From an uncultured Erysipelotrichaceae bacterium (GTDB lineage Bacteria; Bacillota_I; Bacilli_A; Erysipelotrichales; Erysipelotrichaceae): a stretch of 64,000 nt of DNA. The position numbers were made by a program, and so were the translations under genes. Positions 7,972-15,970 of this stretch are shown piece by piece. Each line of letters opens with the position of its first letter. Position 1 is the stretch's first letter. The DNA lies in assembly GCA_900315065.1 (NCBI GenBank), contig OMXQ01000005.1, forward strand, positions 27,530-91,529, given 5' to 3'. The notes under the pieces are model-generated. The model saw only the letters and a program-made list of their open reading frames with translations, was not told where the DNA came from and did not search any database.

Positions 7972-8822
7972 CCAATATATCAATCAACAAATTACACGAA
8001 TTCAAAGACCACCCTTATCAGGTGCTCGACAATGAAGAAATGAACAGCTTAATTGAGAGCGTTCAGCAGCAGGGCATTATGACACCGCTAATCGTCCGTC
8101 CTCTTGAAGGCACAACAAACGAGTATGAAATCATATCCGGACACCGCCGCTTCCGTGCGGCGCAGAAGGCAGGGCTCACAGAAGTCCCTGCCTTTATTCG
8201 TCCCGTCAGCCGTGACGAGGCGGCGATTATGGTGGTGGACAGCAATCTACACAGGGAGCACATTCTACCGTCGGAAAAGGCTTTTGCCTATAAGCTGAAA
8301 GCCGAAGCACTAAAGCATCAGGGACAGCGAACTGATCTCACTTCGGGACAAATTGTCCCGAAGTCTGACGAAAACCGAGCGACTGCATTTATCGGTGAAC
8401 AATCAGGTGAAAGCTACAAAACCGTACAGCGTTATATTCGCTTAACAAATCTTATCCCCGAATTGCTAAACCTGATGGATGAAGGCAAGATCGCTTTCTC
8501 TGTCGGCGTAGAGCTGTCATATCTCTCACCCGAAATCCAGCGTGATTTATATGCGATTATCGAGCGGGATGATCATACACCGTCTTACTCACAGGCTTAT
8601 CGTTTGCACAAAGCCTTTAATAGCTGTTCTCTGACGAAAGAAGGTTTGGAGCTCGTGATGTCGGAGGAAAAAGCAAACCAACGGGAAACGCTGAAAATCC
8701 CAATGGACAAGGTAAGAAAATACGCTCCGAGAGCCACCGACAATCAGCTTGAGGACTTTGTCCTCAAAGCCTGCGATTATTACCAACGCTATCTCAAGCG
8801 ACAGCGTGACCGTGAAAGATGA
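7968..8822 (+). CDS. ParB/RepB/Spo0J family DNA-binding protein
   Basis: A 284-aa protein beginning with an N-terminal ParB domain (INKLHEFKDHPYQV, then the ISGHRRFRAAQKAG box, then NLHREHILPSEKAFAYK). A helix-turn-helix centre follows (GESYKTVQRYIRLTNLIPELL). ParB-type proteins bind parS-like sites and are CTPases. No ParA is present, so on this element it may act as a transcription or partition accessory factor beside the ParM/ParR system. It starts inside the relaxase stop (ATGA overlap), placing it in the mobilization operon. Confidence 0.85.
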   Translation: MTNISINKLHEFKDHPYQVLDNEEMNSLIESVQQQGIMTPLIVRPLEGTTNEYEIISGHRRFRAAQKAGLTEVPAFIRPVSRDEAAIMVVDSNLHREHILPSEKAFAYKLKAEALKHQGQRTDLTSGQIVPKSDENRATAFIGEQSGESYKTVQRYIRLTNLIPELLNLMDEGKIAFSVGVELSYLSPEIQRDLYAIIERDDHTPSYSQAYRLHKAFNSCSLTKEGLELVMSEEKANQRETLKIPMDKVRKYAPRATDNQLEDFVLKACDYYQRYLKRQRDRER

Positions 8823-8832
8823 GGTGAGCCTA

Positions 8833-9003
8833 TTGAACAATGAATTGCAAACTGCGGAATACTCGGAAGAAACGTTAACGCTCCTCGCAAAAGCATTTGT
8901 TCCCGATATCATCGAGTTTTATAACAGTGAGTTTGGCAAACAGTATTACGAGAAGTGGCTAAAGGCTCACCCCGAATATCAGGACGGAAAAAAGATTGCG
9001 TAA
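8833..9003 (+). CDS. Small hypothetical protein of the mobilization operon
   Basis: About 56 aa, beginning NNELQTAEYSEETL after a TTG start at 8833 with GAGGTGAG just upstream. A GTG at 8824 is an alternative start. The longer in-frame reading from 8749 would overlap parB by 74 bp and lacks a ribosome-binding site. The protein is acidic and helical, with FVPDIIEFYNSEFGKQYYEKWLK near its centre. I do not recognise a family by motif. It sits between parB and the recombinase promoter region. Confidence 0.6.
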   Translation: MNNELQTAEYSEETLTLLAKAFVPDIIEFYNSEFGKQYYEKWLKAHPEYQDGKKIA

Positions 9004-9055
9004 ATTTGACACAATCGACTGTTTTCTACAAATCCTGTAAAATATAATCAATAAA

Positions 9056-9080
9056 GCTCTCCGTCATCTCGGCGGAGAGC
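9056..9080 (+). promoter_or_regulatory. Leader hairpin before the recombinase ribosome-binding site
   Basis: GCTCTCCG (9056-9063) pairs with CGGAGAGC (9073-9080), and the AAAGGAGG ribosome-binding site starts immediately after it. There is no U-run, so it is not a normal terminator. A TATAAT box lies at about 9042-9047. The hairpin would begin only a few nucleotides into a transcript started there and may influence mRNA stability or translation of the recombinase. Confidence 0.5.
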
Positions 9081-9094
9081 AAAGGAGGTCAATT

Positions 9095-10600
9095 ATGAAT
9101 GTAGTAATCTATGCCCGCTTTTCGAGCCACAGTCAGACCGAGCAATCCATCGAAGGTCAGTTAAAGGTTTGCTATGAATACGCGGAGCAAAATCATTATA
9201 CAGTTGTCGGTGAGTACATAGACAGAGCTATGAGCGGTAAATATGATAATCGTGCCGAGTTTCAGCGTATGATTTCCGACAGCGATAAGCACACCTTTGA
9301 GGGTGTGTTGGTGTATCAGCTTGACCGCTTTGCCCGTAACCGCTACGACAGCGCAATCTACAAAGCCAAGCTAAAAAAGAACGGTGTGAGGGTGTTATCG
9401 GCAAAAGAGAATATCACCGATGACGCATCGGGCATCCTCGTCGAAGGCGTGTTGGAGAGTATGGCGGAGTATTATTCCGCCGAGCTTTCTCAGAAGATCC
9501 ACCGAGGAATGGAAATCAACGCGCAAAAGTGTTTGTCCAACGGCAGCAATCCCGGTCTTGGGTTTAAGGTGGATAAAGACAGGCGATTTTATGTTGACGA
9601 GGACGAAGCCAAAATCGTGCGTGAGATATTTGAGCGATACGCCAGCGGTGAAACAAAGGCAGAAATCGTAAAGGATTTGAAACGCCGCAAAGTCAAAACT
9701 TCACTTGGTAACGATTTCACTTATAACAGCCTCAGCCGTATGCTGAGCAATAAACGATATATAGGAGTTTATATGTATAAGGGGCAGGAAACGCCGGGCG
9801 GTATGCCGAGGATTTTAGACGACGATTTGTTTTACAAGGTTCAGGATATACTGGACAAAAACAAGAAGGCTCCAGCCAGAACGCACGGCGAGGGTGAGTA
9901 TCTGCTGACGACAAAGCTGTTTTGCGGTCATTGCAAGAATATGATGGTCGGCTACGGCGGTACAAGTAAAACCGGCAAACAGTATCACTATTACATCTGC
10001 AAGGAAGCCCGAAAGAAACGCTGTGATAAAACAATCGTCGGCAAAAAGAAAATTGAGGACAGAGTGATTGCAGAATGCTTGAAACTGCTTACCGATGATA
10101 ACATTAAGTTTATTGCCCAAAAGGTAGCCGAGGAATGCAGCAAGAGTCCAGATAACTTGACGGTCAAGCAGTTAAAGAAAGCTATCCGAGAAGCGGATAT
10201 CGCCATTGAAAACCTGTGGAGAGGTATTGAGCAAGGACAGTCCGTGCCAATGCTGACAGAACGCCTTAACAAACGTCAGGCTGAAAAAGATGCGCTTGAA
10301 GAACAGCTCGCCATTGAAGAGAACAAGCGGATATGCCTTTCGGAAGCACAGATACTCGCATTCCTCAATTTTGTCTGCGAAATGCCGCTTGATGATGTCA
10401 ATAAACGCAGAGCCATCATTAACATTCTTGTTCATTCGGTGTATCTTTACGATGACCATTTTACACTGATAATCAACGCCAGTAAGAAATCGATGAGCAT
10501 TGATGACATACCGTTAGAGGAAATTGAAGAAGCCTTTAACTCCGATAAAACCTGCACGGAGCAGTGTTCGACTATAACGTCGCCTGCTCCACGAACTTGA
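9095..10600 (+). CDS. Large serine recombinase (site-specific integrase)
   Basis: A 501-aa recombinase. It has an N-terminal resolvase domain starting VVIYARFSSHSQTEQSIEGQ with catalytic Ser10, the QLDRFARNRYDS arginine motif, a recombinase domain (about 160-260), a zinc ribbon (FCGHCKNMM ... YICKEARKKRC) and a C-terminal coiled coil. Such enzymes (TnpX/phiC31 type) excise and insert an element between short att sites without DNA synthesis. It is the last gene of the element, as is usual, so one att site should be just downstream. Its start follows AAAGGAGG. Confidence 0.92.
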   Translation: MNVVIYARFSSHSQTEQSIEGQLKVCYEYAEQNHYTVVGEYIDRAMSGKYDNRAEFQRMISDSDKHTFEGVLVYQLDRFARNRYDSAIYKAKLKKNGVRVLSAKENITDDASGILVEGVLESMAEYYSAELSQKIHRGMEINAQKCLSNGSNPGLGFKVDKDRRFYVDEDEAKIVREIFERYASGETKAEIVKDLKRRKVKTSLGNDFTYNSLSRMLSNKRYIGVYMYKGQETPGGMPRILDDDLFYKVQDILDKNKKAPARTHGEGEYLLTTKLFCGHCKNMMVGYGGTSKTGKQYHYYICKEARKKRCDKTIVGKKKIEDRVIAECLKLLTDDNIKFIAQKVAEECSKSPDNLTVKQLKKAIREADIAIENLWRGIEQGQSVPMLTERLNKRQAEKDALEEQLAIEENKRICLSEAQILAFLNFVCEMPLDDVNKRRAIINILVHSVYLYDDHFTLIINASKKSMSIDDIPLEEIEEAFNSDKTCTEQCSTITSPAPRT

Positions 10601-10821
10601 GAAATCGCTGATAATATTGCGGTTTCTCTTTTTTTGTCCATAAATATCATTTATGATTGTTTTTCAAGCACAAAATCAATCAAAAGCTGAAAATATGATC
10701 GAATTTCAATCACAAAGACAATCACAAATTATTTGCACTTGAATTTATGATTGCTTCCAATGATAATCAGCGAGTATCATCTCTGATGTATAGACCACGA
10801 TAAAAGAAAGGAACCAGAAGT
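10601..10821. other. AT-rich junction region with repeated GATTG/CAATC words
   Basis: There is no gene in this 220-bp gap. It contains TTTATGATTG twice (about 10650-10659 and 10744-10753), along with several inverted CAATC words (AAATCAATC, TTTCAATCAC, GACAATCACA). It follows the recombinase directly, so it is the likely place of the right-hand attachment site and recombinase or accessory binding repeats. No copy of the missing XRE 5' end is present. The exact crossover point cannot be read without the empty site. Confidence 0.4.
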
Positions 10822-11382
10822 ATGAATGCAGATATAGATATCAGTGACGTAACGTTGATGAGCGAAAGGTGCATGTTAAGACCCTGGAAGATGAGCGATG
10901 CAGAAGACCTGTTTGCCTATGCTTCAGATCCGGATGTGGGTCCGATGGCAGGCTGGCTGCCGCATAAAACAATCCTGGAGTCCCAGGCGATTGCATCTAT
11001 GTTTATTCAGGAAAAGAAAACCTTCGCCATTGAATACGAAGGTCATGTCATCGGTTCCATCGGGATTGAAAATTATGATGAGAAGCTGTTTCCTCAGTAT
11101 CAGGATCTGCAGTGCCGTGAACTAGGCTTTGTCTTATCAAAGCAATACTGGGGCAGGGGCATCATGCCGGAAGCTGCGGACAGAGTACTTTTCTATCTCT
11201 TTATGGAAAAGAAGCTGGATGTGGTATTCTGCGGTTATTTTGACTGGAACAGACAGTCCGCAAGGGTACAGGAAAAACTTGGTTTCCATGAAATCCTCCG
11301 TCACAAAAGTCTGAGACCAAACGGAAAGACAGAAACTATTGTCTCCAATGTTATGACCAGAAAAGAATACCTTGGTCATTAA
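10822..11382 (+). CDS. GNAT family N-acetyltransferase (RimJ/RimL-like)
   Basis: A 186-aa acetyltransferase of the GNAT_3 type: TLMSERCMLRPWKMSDAEDLF at the start, a central acetyl-CoA-binding segment LGFVLSKQYWGRGIMPEA (R/Q-x-x-G-x-G/A-like), and a C-terminal NRQSARVQEKLGFHE motif typical of RimJ/RimL relatives. These enzymes move an acetyl group from acetyl-CoA to an amino group on ribosomal protein termini or small molecules; the substrate here is unknown. GAAAGGAACC precedes the ATG. It is the first chromosomal gene after the mobile element and ends at a bidirectional terminator. Confidence 0.85.
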   Translation: MNADIDISDVTLMSERCMLRPWKMSDAEDLFAYASDPDVGPMAGWLPHKTILESQAIASMFIQEKKTFAIEYEGHVIGSIGIENYDEKLFPQYQDLQCRELGFVLSKQYWGRGIMPEAADRVLFYLFMEKKLDVVFCGYFDWNRQSARVQEKLGFHEILRHKSLRPNGKTETIVSNVMTRKEYLGH

Positions 11383-11397
11383 TACATGAGAGATATA

Positions 11398-11424
11398 AGA
11401 AAAGCGGATCTCTCCGCTTTTTTC
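11398..11424. terminator. Bidirectional terminator between convergent genes
   Basis: AAAAGCGGA pairs with TCCGCTTTT around a TCTC loop and continues into a T-run. It serves the acetyltransferase on the plus strand and, by its A-rich left side, the HAD phosphatase on the minus strand. Confidence 0.8.
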
Positions 11425-12217
11425 AGAATTTCTGATTCAGAATCCGCATGACGCCTTTGTAATTATTGGAAGGTGCTGTGTGTCTTGCGATCCTCAGAAT
11501 AGTCGGATGAGAATTTGCCATAGCATAGCTTTCACCGGCTTCTTTTAACATAGTCAGGTCATTGAGATAATCTCCAAAGGCCATGGTTTCTTCTTTTGAA
11601 ATGCCCAGGATTTCCTGGAGTTTCTTCAATGCTGCACCTTTGTTTACATCCTTGTGAACCAGATCAATCCATTCCGGACCGCCCAGGACTGCATTGACTG
11701 CTTCCGGCCATTCCGTAATCTTTGCGGATACTTCGGCTGCTTTCTTTTCACGGATATAGGTTGCGATCTTGATAATCTGATTGTCTTCTGCCGCAGCATT
11801 CAGATCGTCTGTATATTGATATTTCGTGAAATAGGTATGGACCTGTTTCTCATATTCTTTATCGTTACCGGGATGGCGGCAGATGCCTTTTTCCGCTGCA
11901 CAGAGAATCGGTTCTGCCAGTTTTTCATCTTTCAATAAAGAAAGACATTGCGCAACCTCTTCCTTCGTCAGGGCATTCTGATAAATGATTTTGCCGCCGG
12001 CATAGATGATGCCGCCGTTATCCCCGATAAAGATCATTTTGTCTGCGATTCTTTCAAAGAGCTGATAGTTTGTATAATAGGGTCTGCCGCTTGCAATGAC
12101 GACATGTACCTGTGGATGGGCAGGCACCCAGTCAAAGAATTCTTCCGGAATTTCCTTTTTATCGTTTACCAATGTGCCGTCCATATCCACGGCAATCAAT
12201 CTGATTTTTGTATTCAT
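11423..12217 (-). CDS. Cof-type HAD superfamily phosphatase
   Basis: A 264-aa HAD-IIB hydrolase. The catalytic aspartates are in AVDMDGTLVND (residues 9-19), motif II is VVIASGRPYY, and motif IV is MAFGDYLNDLTML near residue 215. The HPTILRIA segment near the C-terminus is also typical. These cytosolic enzymes dephosphorylate sugar phosphates, flavin or pyridoxal phosphates; the substrate cannot be predicted here. The length matches the family. It is transcribed alone, convergent with the acetyltransferase. Confidence 0.88.
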   Translation of the reverse strand: MNTKIRLIAVDMDGTLVNDKKEIPEEFFDWVPAHPQVHVVIASGRPYYTNYQLFERIADKMIFIGDNGGIIYAGGKIIYQNALTKEEVAQCLSLLKDEKLAEPILCAAEKGICRHPGNDKEYEKQVHTYFTKYQYTDDLNAAAEDNQIIKIATYIREKKAAEVSAKITEWPEAVNAVLGGPEWIDLVHKDVNKGAALKKLQEILGISKEETMAFGDYLNDLTMLKEAGESYAMANSHPTILRIARHTAPSNNYKGVMRILNQKF

Positions 12218-12234
12218 GGGGCCATTATATAAGA

Positions 12235-12480
12235 AAAAAATTCAGGTGAATACTGTTTTCCACATGCCGGAAAAATGTAAACGGATTCATTTCCTGGAGG
12301 GAGGAAAGTCATCAGATTTTCGGCAGAATTTTTTTGGACAGTGATGGATCCAGAAAGAACCAGACTGCCTGTAAAAGGGCTTATTTTATTCAGTTTTTTA
12401 TTCGGACAAGTCTTAAAAATGTATGGTTGTTAAGCCATATTCTGAATGTCTGAAAATGAAACCGCTTACTATAAAATATT
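12235..12480. other. Intergenic stretch without a recognised feature
   Basis: Between the HAD phosphatase start and the promoter at 12494 there is about 250 bp of AT-rich sequence. I see no open reading frame with a ribosome-binding site and no clear hairpin. The phosphatase promoter should lie in its left part but no convincing -35/-10 pair was found. Confidence 0.5.
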
Positions 12481-12493
12481 TGTAAAAAATGTA

Positions 12494-12521
12494 TTGACAC
12501 AATTTTTTATAGTGCTATATT
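12494..12521 (+). promoter_or_regulatory. Near-consensus sigma-A promoter of the hairpin-array RNA
   Basis: TTGACA (12494-12499) and TATATT (12516-12521) are separated by 16 nt, placed after an A/T-rich upstream tract. A start site near 12528-12530 would launch transcription directly into the tandem hairpin array. There is no ribosome-binding site or coding frame between this promoter and the terminator at 12971. Confidence 0.75.
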
Positions 12522-12527
12522 AATGCC

Positions 12528-12998
12528 TGCACGGTAAAAACAAATCAGATATTCAATACGAAATCTGATCGATATACACGGGCTGACTGATCCTGTAAAA
12601 AGGATCAGGTGATATATAAGAACAAATCAATTTCCATTGGAAATTGAGCGATATACAACGATAAATCAACCGCATAAACAGGCGGTTGAGCGTAATATAG
12701 CAAGGACCTGATGATATATCATCGGGTAGATATATAAGTACAAATCGATGAAGAAATTCATCGAGTGATATATACAGACAAACCGGTCATTCCTATTGAC
12801 CGGGTGATATATGACAAGTGCCTGAAGATAAGTCTTCGGGTTGATATATAAAAACAAATCAGCCGCAGATCAAACGGCTGAGCGTAATATGGCAAGGACC
12901 TGATGGAAAATCATCGGGTAGATATACAGCAATAACATGGTGCAGAGCATCGTGAGAAATATATACAGATTGATGAGACTGAAGTCTCGTTTTTTTTT
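12528..12998 (+). ncRNA. Candidate structured RNA: eleven tandem hairpins with shared linkers
   Basis: Eleven hairpins repeat with a 37-43 nt period. Left stems start at 12544, 12587, 12627, 12666, 12707, 12745, 12783, 12821, 12859, 12899 and 12936. The stems differ in sequence yet pair in every unit, for example ATCAGAT/ATCTGAT, CTGATCCT/AGGATCAG, TCAATTTCC/GGAAATTGA, TCAACCGC/GCGGTTGA, CCGGTCA/TGACCGG and TCAGCCG/CGGCTGA. Units 5, 8, 10 and 11 share a G-U pair at the third stem position. After each stem comes a conserved linker, roughly GYGATATATA, or GCGTAATAT in units 4 and 9, and most are followed by ACAAATC. Compensatory change with a fixed linker is the signature of a selected RNA structure. 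The locus has its own promoter and terminator. I cannot match it to a known RNA class. Confidence 0.75.
12971..12998 (+). terminator. Intrinsic terminator of the hairpin-array RNA
   Basis: GAGAC (12975-12979) pairs with GTCTC (12984-12988) around TGAA and is followed by a long T-run. It closes the tandem hairpin locus before the phasin-like gene, so that gene probably has a separate promoter or depends on read-through. Confidence 0.8.
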
Positions 12999-13061
12999 GC
13001 GTTTTGGTGCTATCATAAAGGCAGATAAAGTATTTTCATATCATTGAAGGAGGATAATTTT

Positions 13062-13334
13062 ATGGATGTTCAGGAAATGCTCAAGAACGTATTGCTGGCT
13101 CAGGTAGGTGCTGTTGCTTTGACAGCTGAAAAGGGCAATGATCTGCTCAAGACTCTTGTTGAAAAGGGTGAAATTACCGTTGAACAGGGCAAGGCACTGA
13201 ATGAAGAGCTCAAGCGCAAGGCTGAAGAAAAGAAAGAACCGGAAAAGAAGGATGTCACCTCTCTTCTGGATGGTCTGAGTGATGAAGATCTTGCCAAGCT
13301 CAAGGAAGCAATCGCAAAGAAAGAAGAAAAGTAA
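13062..13334 (+). CDS. Phasin-like coiled-coil small protein
   Basis: A 90-aa helical protein (MDVQEMLKNVLLAQVGAVAL ...) with a charged Lys/Glu-rich centre and a short C-terminal helix LSDEDLAKLKEAIAKKE. The start at 13062 follows GAAGGAGG with good spacing; the in-frame ATG at 13044 has no such site. It resembles the short phasin-related proteins often found beside UbiB/ABC1 kinase genes. Its stop overlaps the ATG of the next gene by one base (TAATG), so the two are coupled. Its biochemical role is unknown. Confidence 0.75.
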   Translation: MDVQEMLKNVLLAQVGAVALTAEKGNDLLKTLVEKGEITVEQGKALNEELKRKAEEKKEPEKKDVTSLLDGLSDEDLAKLKEAIAKKEEK

Positions 13335-14989
13335 TGAAAAGTGCTGCGGAAAATACAGAACTCGCAATGGCCGAGAAGAAGTTTTCCAATGGCACACGTC
13401 TGAATGAAATCCGCCAGATTCTTCAAAGGAATCACATAATGCGCGGCGTCTCGCCTGAGAAGCTGCGCATTATTTTAGAACAGCTTGGTCCGACTTATAT
13501 CAAGATCGGCCAGATCATGTCTCTGCATTCGGATATTCTGCCGGAAGAATATTGCAGAGAATTGATGAAGCTGAATTCTGATGTACCGCCGATGGACTTT
13601 TCAGAGGTGAAGCAGGTCATTGAGGAAGCCTATGCGCGTCCGGTCGATGATGTGTTCGCATCCATTGACGAACATTCTTTAGGTGCGGCTTCCATTGCCC
13701 AGGTGCATCGGGCAGTATTGAAGAACGGGGATCAGGTCATTATCAAAGTTCAGCGCAAAGGCGTTCATGAACTCATGAGCCGGGATATTTCCTTATTGCA
13801 TAGTGCAGTCAGAAAACTGCCCGTTGTCAATTCGATTAAGAATGTCGTTGATCTCGACATGGTATTGGATGAGATGTGGAACATCGCCCAGCAGGAGATG
13901 AATTTCCTGCAGGAAGCTGACAACATGGAAGAATTCGCAAAGAATAATGCGGATGTGAAATATGTCGGCGTACCTGCTCTTTATCGTGAGTATACAACTT
14001 CTACAGTGCTCGTCATGGAATATGTGGAAGGCTATAACATCACTGACATTGAAGGATTGAAGGAAGCCGGGTATGACCTGGACGAAATCGGCATGAAGCT
14101 GGTAAATAATTACATCCGTCAGGTCATGCGGGATGGTTTCTTTCATGCGGATCCTCACCCGGGCAATCTCAAGATCAGAGACGGCAAGATCATCTGGCTG
14201 GATATGGGCATGATGGGAAGACTTACCGATCTGCAGAGAGAAATCATGATCCGCGGGGTCAGAGGCATTGCCAACCATGATATCGGGATGGTAGAAAGTG
14301 CCGTCCTGGATCTCGGCGACTTTACGACTTCGCCTGACCGGCATCTTTTATACGAAGATTTGCGGGATTTCCTGGAAATCTATGGAAATGCAAATCTGGG
14401 ATCCATCAGGCTGGGAGATGCTTTGCTGGATGTCATGGATATCATGAAGCGCAACCATATCCGCATGCCGCATGGATTGACCATGCTGGCAAGAGGCTTG
14501 TCTCATATGCAGGGGGATCTGACTGTGATTGCCCCGCGGATTTCCATGGCTGAAATCGCTGCTGCAAGAGTAAAGGAAGACTATCTTCATAATTTTGATC
14601 TGCGTCAGGAAATCGAGCACAAGGCAGAAAAACTCAATATCTCGCTGGATAAGGGCGTTGAATTACCTGCCCTGATCAATGATGCCTTGAAGGAATATCT
14701 GCGAGGGGAAGGCAGAGCCAATCTGAAATTGCAGATCTCCGGTCCTTTTGCCCAGGTTCTCTATACTGTTACCAGAAATCTGGTGATCGGTCTTGGTGTA
14801 TCTGCCTTGTTCATTTCTTCGTCTATTATCTGTATGACAAATATGGAACCGAAAGTTTTCGGCATTCCGTTAATCGGCTTTGCCGGCTACAGCATCGCAG
14901 TCGGTATTTCTGTTATTCTCTCCGGCAGATATCTCTGGCGTCATCACAAGCAGAAAGACCGGCGTGATTCGGCACCGATCTCTCATTAG
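13334..14989 (+). CDS. UbiB/AarF family atypical kinase (ABC1)
   Basis: A 551-aa protein of the ABC1 atypical kinase family. KIGQ at 57-60 is the family-specific KxGQ motif, LGAASIAQVH at 116-125 is the Ala-rich nucleotide loop, K138 lies in VIIKVQ, HADPHPGNL at 271-279 is the catalytic loop, and LDMG at 289-292 replaces the usual DFG. Two hydrophobic segments near 480-530 anchor it in the membrane. In proteobacteria UbiB supports ubiquinone synthesis; in Bacillota its substrate is not known and may involve lipid or isoprenoid extraction. It is co-transcribed with the phasin-like gene. Confidence 0.9.
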   Translation: MKSAAENTELAMAEKKFSNGTRLNEIRQILQRNHIMRGVSPEKLRIILEQLGPTYIKIGQIMSLHSDILPEEYCRELMKLNSDVPPMDFSEVKQVIEEAYARPVDDVFASIDEHSLGAASIAQVHRAVLKNGDQVIIKVQRKGVHELMSRDISLLHSAVRKLPVVNSIKNVVDLDMVLDEMWNIAQQEMNFLQEADNMEEFAKNNADVKYVGVPALYREYTTSTVLVMEYVEGYNITDIEGLKEAGYDLDEIGMKLVNNYIRQVMRDGFFHADPHPGNLKIRDGKIIWLDMGMMGRLTDLQREIMIRGVRGIANHDIGMVESAVLDLGDFTTSPDRHLLYEDLRDFLEIYGNANLGSIRLGDALLDVMDIMKRNHIRMPHGLTMLARGLSHMQGDLTVIAPRISMAEIAAARVKEDYLHNFDLRQEIEHKAEKLNISLDKGVELPALINDALKEYLRGEGRANLKLQISGPFAQVLYTVTRNLVIGLGVSALFISSSIICMTNMEPKVFGIPLIGFAGYSIAVGISVILSGRYLWRHHKQKDRRDSAPISH

Positions 14990-15012
14990 CGGCTGGAAAT
15001 GCCGCTTTTTCT
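14988..15012 (+). terminator. Terminator after the UbiB-family gene
   Basis: AGCGGC (14988-14993, overlapping the TAG stop) pairs with GCCGCT (15001-15006) and is followed by TTTTCT. It separates the kinase gene from the convergent dehydrogenase. Confidence 0.7.
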
Positions 15013-15040
15013 CTCTGTGTTTTTGTTCTTGTTTCTTTGT

Positions 15041-15970
15041 TTAATATCCCTGCTTCTGATCAACGACATGTTCCAGCGGCTCACCTTTCAGATAATGACC
15101 CAGGTTTTCATAGAAAATATCCAGTACTTTCTCATAGGTGACTGCTGCATTGAAGCGGCCGGATATATGAGGAGTAATATAGACATTCTCTGTGTTCCAG
15201 AGAGCACTGTTTTTCGGCAATGGTTCCTGTTCGGTTACATCCAGTCCGGCCCCGGATAATTTACCTTCGTGCATGACTTTGATCAGAGCTTCTGTATCAA
15301 TGGCAGATCCTCGTCCGACATTGATCAGAATGGCACCTGTCTTCATTTTACGCAGTCTTTCAAGATCAAAGAGGTGTTGGGTGCTGGCTGTACCTGGAAG
15401 AGACAAAGCAACGACATCCATCATAGGCAATAGTTCGTCCAGATGATCCATGGTTGTAAGTTCCTTCAGGTAATCCGGCTTTTCATGCATGGTTCTGCGG
15501 ATGCCGTAGACTTCTGCACCCAGCATTGCCATCTTCCTGGCATAGGAAGAGCCGATGTTGCCCATGCCTACGGAAAGAACTTTGGAAGTTGAAAGGGTTC
15601 TGACAGAACCGAGGTTGTTCCAGCTGTGGGACTGGCTCTGTGCCTGATAGCGGTAGAGATTCTTCATGATAGCCAGTGTGACGCCAAGCATGTGCTCGGA
15701 AATCGCTTCACCATAGGCACCGGAAGCATTGGTTACAGTTACCTTCGGCAGATTGGAATAGGAACCTGCGCCGGCACTATCCAGCTGCAGCCATTTCAGT
15801 TTCTCTGCGTCTTTCAATAAGGACGGGGAAACATTGCCTAAAATGACTTCCGCTTCTTTCACATCTTCAGGCGTCAGACGATCACGATCAGTAAATCTGA
15901 TCTCGGAACAAAGGTCCAGAAATTTCTGTCTGTATTTTTCTTCAATCGGGGTTGCAAAGAGAATATTCAT
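15041..15970 (-). CDS. D-isomer 2-hydroxyacid dehydrogenase family protein
   Basis: A 309-aa NAD(P)-dependent dehydrogenase. The start at 15970 (MNILFATP) is chosen because GGAGCACAAT precedes it; the longer in-frame start at 16039 lacks a ribosome-binding site. The Rossmann motif is VGMGNIGSSYARKM near residue 133. The catalytic Arg lies in INVGRGSAID, the Glu in QEPLPKNSALW and the His in ITPHISG. It would interconvert a 2-oxoacid and a D-2-hydroxyacid in the cytosol; the substrate is unknown. Confidence 0.88.
   Translation of the reverse strand: MNILFATPIEEKYRQKFLDLCSEIRFTDRDRLTPEDVKEAEVILGNVSPSLLKDAEKLKWLQLDSAGAGSYSNLPKVTVTNASGAYGEAISEHMLGVTLAIMKNLYRYQAQSQSHSWNNLGSVRTLSTSKVLSVGMGNIGSSYARKMAMLGAEVYGIRRTMHEKPDYLKELTTMDHLDELLPMMDVVALSLPGTASTQHLFDLERLRKMKTGAILINVGRGSAIDTEALIKVMHEGKLSGAGLDVTEQEPLPKNSALWNTENVYITPHISGRFNAAVTYEKVLDIFYENLGHYLKGEPLEHVVDQKQGY

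Larger units (their letters stand above)
428..10620. mobile_element. Integrative mobilizable element with partition genes and a DPBB polymerase
   Basis: The segment holds a large serine recombinase at its right end, a MOBP-type relaxase with MobC, a ParM/ParR pair, a ParB-like protein, a Cys-rich VLP protein and a two-gene operon encoding a double-psi-barrel polymerase. No type IV secretion genes are present, so it would be mobilizable rather than self-conjugative. The left limit is placed where the XRE gene is cut (about 428). The right limit is placed just after the recombinase gene because such elements usually end there. Right-flank sequence does not contain the missing XRE 5' end, so the exact ends, or a later deletion, remain unresolved. 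Confidence 0.7.

Noticed and set aside
12666..12857. Minus-strand frame of 63 codons in the hairpin array
   Set aside because: It arises from the repeated TATATAT linkers; there is no ribosome-binding site and no motif.
12541..12970. CRISPR array reading of the tandem repeats
   Set aside because: The conserved part is only about 8-12 nt, the variable parts are themselves palindromic, and no cas genes are near.
12541..13334. Type III toxin-antitoxin reading (tandem RNA repeats before a toxin gene)
   Set aside because: The repeats are not near-identical pseudoknot units, and the gene after the terminator is a phasin-like helical protein coupled to a UbiB kinase, not a ToxN-type endoribonuclease.
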